A stretch of DNA of 64,000 nt, from NCBI RefSeq assembly GCF_008107725.1, contig NZ_VIRN01000083.1:1-64000 (forward strand). Reading direction: 5' to 3'. Origin of the DNA: Marinobacter sp. BW6. GTDB taxonomy: Bacteria > Pseudomonadota > Gammaproteobacteria > Pseudomonadales > Oleiphilaceae. This document shows positions 59,559 through 64,000 of the stretch, in pieces (the first letter of the stretch is position 1; the number at the start of each line of letters is the position of its first letter). Under the pieces are notes generated by a model that saw only the letters and a program-made list of their open reading frames with translations, was not told the DNA's origin and searched no databases. Position numbers and translations under genes: made by a program.

Positions 59559-60848
59559 TCAGAAAATCTGTTCGCGCTGCATGAATTCGGTCAACACGCG
59601 GAACAGAGTGAAACCATCCTCGGTGCCAATCAGTTCCCGAATAGAATGCATACCGAATTGGGGTACACCAATATCCAGTGTGGTCACACCCAGATTCCCC
59701 GCCGTCAGTGGCCCGATGGTACTGCCACAGCCCATATCACTGCGAACCACGAAGGTCTGATGCGGCAAACCCAGTTCGTCGCTGATGTGACGGTATACCG
59801 CTGCTGAGCGACTGTTGGTAGCGTAGCGCTGGTTGTGGTTAACCTTGATCACCGGTCCCTGATTGAGAATCGGCCCGTGATTCTCATCATGCTTATCCAT
59901 GTAATTCGGATGAACGCCGTGGGCGTTATCCGCCGATACCATCATCGAGCAGGCGATAGCGCGAGCCTTGCCAGCGCCGGCCCAGCGGTCAAGAACCGCT
60001 GTCAGGAACGGCCCCTGGGCGCCTTCGGCCGACATACTGCCAACCTCTTCGTGATCGTTACAGACCAACAGCGCGGCCTCATCACCAGAGGTTTTAAGCA
60101 ACGCCTGGAGACCGATATAACAGCTCAGCAGATTGTCCAGGCGGGCCGACGCAATGAAATCGTCACGCAACCCCACAAACGAGGCCTCACGGGCATCATA
60201 GAAGCTCAGCTCGTACCCCAGAACCTTACGAACACTGATTCCGGACTCGGTCTTGACCTGTTGTGAGAGCAGATCAACAAAGCTGGTCGTGTCGCTTTCC
60301 GGAACCTGCATCAGAACCGGCGGCAGGTCAGTCTGGGGGTTGACCGTCCGATTGCTGTTGGCTTCGCGGTCCAGATGAATGGCCAGGCTCGGAATAAACG
60401 CGATTGGCTTGCGAAAATCTACCAGGGTGTCCCGCACCTTGTCGTCTTCGTCCAACACAGTCACCCGGCCAGCCAGGGAAAGATCCCGATCAAACCAGGG
60501 ATTCAACAGCACGCCACCGTAGACCTCAACACCCAGCTGGAAAAAGCCCTTGCGGCGAAGCTCCGGGTTCGGCTTGACCTTCAGGCAGGGGCTATCGGTA
60601 TGAGCGCCCACCATTCGGATTCCTGAGGTGGTAACCTCTTTGCTGCCGGTACGGAAGGCGACGATCGAGGAGCCGTTGCGGATAACGAAATAGCCCTGTT
60701 TGCTGGCCAGTGACCAGTCTTCCCGTTCGTCCAATTCCTGAAACCCGGCCGCAGTCAGCCGCTGCTTCATGGTTTCGACCGCATGCCAGGGTGTCGGGGA
60801 AGTGTTCAGAAACTTCAATAAATCTTTGTTAAATTCAGCGTGTTCCAT
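59559..60848 (-). CDS. M18-family aspartyl aminopeptidase
   Basis: This 429-residue zinc aminopeptidase removes acidic N-terminal residues in the cytosol. It carries V-G-A-H-T-D-S-P-C-L-K-V-K-P near 80 (first His and Asp), V-C-N-D-H-E-E-V-G-S near 260 (catalytic Glu pair), and S-A-D-N-A-H-G-V-H-P-N-Y near 310. M-G-C-G-S-T-I-G-P and D-I-G-V-P-Q-F-G-M-H-S-I-R-E complete the metal site. Length is normal for bacterial M18. Confidence 0.95.
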   Translation of the reverse strand: MEHAEFNKDLLKFLNTSPTPWHAVETMKQRLTAAGFQELDEREDWSLASKQGYFVIRNGSSIVAFRTGSKEVTTSGIRMVGAHTDSPCLKVKPNPELRRKGFFQLGVEVYGGVLLNPWFDRDLSLAGRVTVLDEDDKVRDTLVDFRKPIAFIPSLAIHLDREANSNRTVNPQTDLPPVLMQVPESDTTSFVDLLSQQVKTESGISVRKVLGYELSFYDAREASFVGLRDDFIASARLDNLLSCYIGLQALLKTSGDEAALLVCNDHEEVGSMSAEGAQGPFLTAVLDRWAGAGKARAIACSMMVSADNAHGVHPNYMDKHDENHGPILNQGPVIKVNHNQRYATNSRSAAVYRHISDELGLPHQTFVVRSDMGCGSTIGPLTAGNLGVTTLDIGVPQFGMHSIRELIGTEDGFTLFRVLTEFMQREQIF

Positions 60849-60969
60849 GATGTCCCTGATTAAAAGATAATTGCTTCAACAGTATGGCATGAAGCCGTAA
60901 AGCCTCATACTGGGTCAGTGGACATTCCCTATAACCGGGTCACAAATCAACCACCACCGGGAGCCCAAC

Positions 60970-61455
60970 GTGCCTGCACCGAGATTTCTCGACATTGAAT
61001 ATTGCCAGACCGATGACGCCCTGTTCCCGACCGCCATGGCCTGGTCGCTGGAAGACGGCCGAATGAAAACCGTGGTGATCGCCCCTTCCGATGACTGGCT
61101 TCCGGAAGACGGTGATCTGGGTGATGTCGATCTTCTCTACCTCGAAGAACAGGGCGTGCCCCTGATCGAACTGGCCCGAGAACTGCACCAGGACTTGCCA
61201 GACCAGACAGTTTTCGTGGACGGCCTTGATCCGGACGAGATTCTGGTGGACCTGATCTTCACTGCCGTGGCACAGGAGGCGCCATTCGAAATCGCTCCCA
61301 TAAGCGAGCTGATCTCCGGCCTGGACAGTGAAACACTGGAAGACCGCCGGCGTCAGCTGCTGTTCGAAGAGAGCCTGGAACCCCAGCTGCCGGAAAACGG
61401 CGTCTACGCACTGCTATTGATGGCCCGGGAAGAAGGCCTGTTCGACGAGGACTGA
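60970..61455 (+). CDS. Conserved hypothetical protein, possibly degenerate exonuclease fold
   Basis: This very acidic 161-residue protein starts with GTG. It opens with R-F-L-D-I-E-Y (D-I-E as in motif I of DEDD exonucleases), then A-W-S-L-E-D-G-R-M-K-T-V-V-I-A-P and V-F-V-D-G-L-D-P-D-E-I-L-V-D-L-I-F. The later His or Tyr and last Asp of an active exonuclease are not in clear context, so activity is doubtful. No function can be given. Its neighbours are unrelated single genes. Confidence 0.65.
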   Translation: MPAPRFLDIEYCQTDDALFPTAMAWSLEDGRMKTVVIAPSDDWLPEDGDLGDVDLLYLEEQGVPLIELARELHQDLPDQTVFVDGLDPDEILVDLIFTAVAQEAPFEIAPISELISGLDSETLEDRRRQLLFEESLEPQLPENGVYALLLMAREEGLFDED

Positions 61456-61562
61456 GCAACGGACAGCACTGACAGGGGGAAGTGTGACACGGGTCGACGT
61501 AACAAACGGTTACACGAGGCAGAATCAGCCCGTATTCGCTCACGTCAGGAAGCCCGATAACA

Positions 61563-62171
61563 ATGAACAAGGTTGTGCGAACGTCGCTCATCTTCCCGCT
61601 TGCCCCTGCCCTGCTTCTCGCCTCCCAGGCCGCTATAGCCCAGGAGACCCCAAGGGCAGAGAAACACTATATCGGCCTGCTGGCAACCACATACAACCAC
61701 CGCACCATCGGTGAAAACACCCAGGAAACCGCTTGGGGCACTGGCGGAACACTGGTGGTGGGTGGTCATATAACCGATCTGTTCCACGCCGAGCTGCGGG
61801 CCGGTGGTGGCTTCAAAGACGCCGAGGTCCCGAACAGTGACCTGACCCTGAGCGTAGACTACTACGCCAGCTGGTACATGGGCCTGCACTACCCGATCAC
61901 CGACTACGCCAACCTCTACGGCCAGTTCGGCTTTTCCTACATCCACGGTGAAGGCGAGATCAGCGATCCCGCGAACGACCGCAACAAACCCTACCTGGAT
62001 CTCGAAGGCGAGTTTCCGGACAGCGGCTTCAGCGTAAGCTGGATTGCCGGGCTCGACTTCGAAGTTTTGGACGATACGTTCCTGGTGTTCGAGGGCGGCA
62101 AGCTCTTCGAAGACACCGGAACGGATGTAAATACCTTCCAGTTTTCCGGTGGCGTGCGCTACGAGTTCTAA
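61563..62171 (+). CDS. Outer-membrane beta-barrel protein
   Basis: This 202-residue protein has a signal peptide (cleavage after A-I-A). About eight amphipathic strands follow: Y-I-G-L-L-A-T-T-Y-N-H-R, L-R-A-G-G-G-F, W-Y-M-G-L-H-Y-P, Y-G-Q-F-G-F-S-Y and G-G-V-R-Y-E-F at the very end. Terminal Phe and the eight-strand size resemble OmpA/OmpW-like small barrels. Its ligand or role is unknown. The long inverted repeat just behind it may end the transcript. Confidence 0.82.
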   Translation: MNKVVRTSLIFPLAPALLLASQAAIAQETPRAEKHYIGLLATTYNHRTIGENTQETAWGTGGTLVVGGHITDLFHAELRAGGGFKDAEVPNSDLTLSVDYYASWYMGLHYPITDYANLYGQFGFSYIHGEGEISDPANDRNKPYLDLEGEFPDSGFSVSWIAGLDFEVLDDTFLVFEGGKLFEDTGTDVNTFQFSGGVRYEF

Positions 62172-62174
62172 GAT

Positions 62175-62266
62175 GTAGGTCGGATTAGCGCAGCGTAATC
62201 CGACAATCTGCTGATACTTGATGCCAATGATTACTTGTCGGATTACGCTGCGCTAATCCGACCTAC
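62175..62266. repeat. 31-bp perfect inverted repeat of REP-like units
   Basis: 62175-62205 and 62236-62266 are exact reverse complements of 31 bases with a 30-base spacer. Each arm is itself an imperfect palindrome (CGGATTA…TAATCCG) related to the units at 46313-46442. It lies between the barrel gene and the convergent rlmL and can form a cruciform or an RNA hairpin in either transcript. Confidence 0.9.
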
Positions 62267-62279
62267 TATTCGATAGTGG

Positions 62280-64000
62280 TTACGCCTTGTGGCGAATATG
62301 CCAGCACCGGTGGATCCGGGCGTTGCGCTGAAAATCCTTGTCCAAGGTATCCCGGGTGACCTCGGCAACTTCAAACTCACTTTCCAGCGCCTCATCCAGT
62401 TTGAATCGCCGGAAGTTGTTGGAAAAGATCAGCAACCCGTCGGAACTCAACCTTGCCATGGCCTGCCTGACCAGCGTCGGATGATCCTTCTGGATATCCA
62501 GAACGCCGGCCATACGGGCAGAGTTAGAAAAGGTCGGAGGATCCATGAAGATCAGGTCAAACCGTTGGTCCGCCGTTTTCCGGTCTGCCAGCCAGGCCAG
62601 ACAGTCCGCCTGCTCCACCCGATGCTTCTTGGGATCGGCTCCGTTCAGGGCCAGATTTTCCTCGGCCCAGCCGACGTAGGTCTTTGACATATCCAGGCTC
62701 AGGGATCGGCTGGCGCCTCCAACCACGGCATGCACAGTAGCCGCGCCGGTATAGCAGAACAGATTCAGAAAGCGCTGGTTAGCCGAGTGTTGCTGAATCC
62801 AGCGCCGCACCGGCCGATGATCCAGAAACAGACCGGTGTCCAGATAATCCTTGAGGTTTACCTTCAACACACAGCCGTGTTCGTGAACCTCGAAAAACTC
62901 GCCGCTGGCGGCCTGCTTCTCATACTGATTGGTACCCGTCTGGCGCTGACGCTGCTTACACACCATGTCTTCCCGCTCCACTCCCAGTGCTTCGGGAATG
63001 ATCGCAAGGGCTTCGGCCAGGCGTTCACGGGCGGAGCGCTCGTCCACCGATTTCGGGGCCGCATACTCCTGCACGTGAACTCGCCCCTCGTAAATGTCGA
63101 TCGCCAGGGCAAACTCCGGCATGTCAGCATCATATAAACGGTAGCAACCAATGCCCTGCTTTCTAGCCCACTGGCCAATGGCCTTCATATTCTTCTTGAG
63201 CCGGTTACGGAGCATGGCCGCACGCTCTTCGTTGGCAATACGTGGGGTAACCTCACCGGGGATGTCGGGTGCCCTCGGCGTCATGGCGCTGACGTCATTG
63301 ATCTCGAACAACAGCAATTGCGCCGGCAGCTTGCCGTTGAAAAGCCGATATTGCTTGTAGCTTCTCAACCCGATGGATTTACCGAATTCCGGCGCCCCGG
63401 TGAACACACCGAGGCGCCAGCCTGGAACACTGCGTTTCACCGCGTCGCCCAGGGCCTGGTACAAAGCGCCCAATTCCCTGCGCTCACTCAATCGCTCACC
63501 GTATGGCGGATTAGTCAGCACAAGCCCCTGATCGGACCAATCCCCCTCCAGTTCCAGGGCGTCGACCGCGCGAGCCTCGACGTGGACAACACTCTCCAGC
63601 CCGGCTCTCTGGATGTTTTTCCGGGCCGTCTCGATTACGCGGCTGTCCTGGTCAAAGCCCGCCAGTCTCGGGATTCGTCCGTTTTTACCCTCATGGGCGC
63701 GGCGTTCCGCTTCCTGGCGCAGGGACAACCAGAGCTCCGGCTGATGACCGGGCCATTTCTCGAAGCCGAACCGTTCCTGCTTGCGGCCGGGCGCCATGTC
63801 CAGAGCCATCATCGCAGCTTCAACTACCAGGGTGCCTGACCCACACATCGGGTCCAGGAAATCGCCGCCGGCCGCGGCAATCTCCGGCCAGCCTGAGCGC
63901 ATCAGCAATGCCGCAGCCAGGTTTTCTTTCAGTGGTGCTATACCTTTATCCGTGCGATAGCCGCGCATGTGCAGGCTGTGACCACTAAGGTCGATTCCCA
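62280..64000 (-). CDS. rlmL: 23S rRNA methyltransferase RlmKL, 3' part (partial)
   Basis: The frame is open to the right edge, so the N-terminus (THUMP and start of the first methyltransferase) lies outside. The visible 573 residues begin in L-S-G-H-S-L-H-M-R-G-Y-R and contain D-P-M-C-G-S-G-T-L-V-V-E-A (SAM motif of the m2G2445 domain) and L-T-N-P-P-Y-G-E-R-L. The second domain has F-L-N-L-F-C-Y-T-G-A-A-T-V and D-P-P-T-F-S-N-S (m7G2069 activity). Both halves look intact. The fused form is typical of gammaproteobacteria. Confidence 0.95.
   Translation of the reverse strand, partial: GIDLSGHSLHMRGYRTDKGIAPLKENLAAALLMRSGWPEIAAAGGDFLDPMCGSGTLVVEAAMMALDMAPGRKQERFGFEKWPGHQPELWLSLRQEAERRAHEGKNGRIPRLAGFDQDSRVIETARKNIQRAGLESVVHVEARAVDALELEGDWSDQGLVLTNPPYGERLSERRELGALYQALGDAVKRSVPGWRLGVFTGAPEFGKSIGLRSYKQYRLFNGKLPAQLLLFEINDVSAMTPRAPDIPGEVTPRIANEERAAMLRNRLKKNMKAIGQWARKQGIGCYRLYDADMPEFALAIDIYEGRVHVQEYAAPKSVDERSARERLAEALAIIPEALGVEREDMVCKQRQRQTGTNQYEKQAASGEFFEVHEHGCVLKVNLKDYLDTGLFLDHRPVRRWIQQHSANQRFLNLFCYTGAATVHAVVGGASRSLSLDMSKTYVGWAEENLALNGADPKKHRVEQADCLAWLADRKTADQRFDLIFMDPPTFSNSARMAGVLDIQKDHPTLVRQAMARLSSDGLLIFSNNFRRFKLDEALESEFEVAEVTRDTLDKDFQRNARIHRCWHIRHKA

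Overview
The window is a stretch of bacterial chromosome of about 57% G+C by eye, densely packed with genes. No phage, transposase, integron or CRISPR array is visible. The mix of genes points to a marine gammaproteobacterium of the Marinobacter type: an OsmC-YcaO fusion, a DusC-type tRNA dihydrouridine synthase, KatG, HtpG, class I fructose-bisphosphate aldolase, the ybbA-ybbP/tesA divergon, DUF2835, RlmKL, a TonB siderophore receptor, and redox enzymes that look suited to lipids, aldehydes and alcohols. The genus is an inference. No rRNA or ribosomal-protein marker is present.

Layout. 1-9.5 kb holds mostly single small metabolic or housekeeping genes: a lipoprotein hydrolase, thioesterase, zinc-finger protein, GNAT enzyme, GST, DinB, YnfA, two beta-lactamase-fold serine hydrolases and an SDR. 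9.6-12.6 kb is a polar amino-acid ABC transporter on the minus strand (binding protein, two permeases, ATPase). 12.9-16.1 kb is an FtsX-type ABC exporter, followed by a CoA-transferase and a 1011-residue GGDEF-EAL protein. 20.7-22.4 kb pairs a histone-deacetylase-fold amidohydrolase with a GNAT acetyltransferase. 22.5-29.7 kb holds a membrane protein, 3-methyladenine glycosylase, a siderophore receptor behind a near-perfect Fur box, DUF1289, pirin, a CaCA cation exchanger and a racemase.

The most distinctive region is 29.8-36.3 kb. It contains the OsmC-YcaO protein, a small Ala/Ser/Asn-rich secreted protein, an outer-membrane barrel, a subtilisin-like protease, and an ECF sigma factor with a transmembrane anti-sigma. 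Three promoters with the same architecture (GGAAT, then 16 bases, then CGT) stand before the secreted protein, before the protease, and before the sigma gene itself. This suggests one self-contained cell-surface stress regulon. At the first of these promoters a 12-bp inverted repeat covers the Shine-Dalgarno of the secreted-protein gene. The expected transcription start lies just inside the repeat, so only read-through RNA from the gene upstream should fold shut.

36.5-41.3 kb holds a double-CDGSH/glutamate-synthase fusion, an acyl-ACP-reductase-like protein with an extra N-terminal half, and aldolase. 41.3-50.1 kb, on the minus strand, holds a metallo-beta-lactamase-fold protein, dusC, katG with an OxyR-like site, a DUF2835 gene, palindromic repeats, htpG with a sigma-32 promoter, two PaaI thioesterases and a DUF599 membrane protein. 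50.3-64 kb holds an M48 lipoprotein protease, an iron alcohol dehydrogenase operon behind a nested palindrome, a periplasmic binding protein, ybbP-ybbA divergent from tesA, a YheT hydrolase, tRNA-Asn, an M18 aminopeptidase, a small unknown protein, an outer-membrane barrel, a 31-bp inverted repeat and the 3' part of rlmL.
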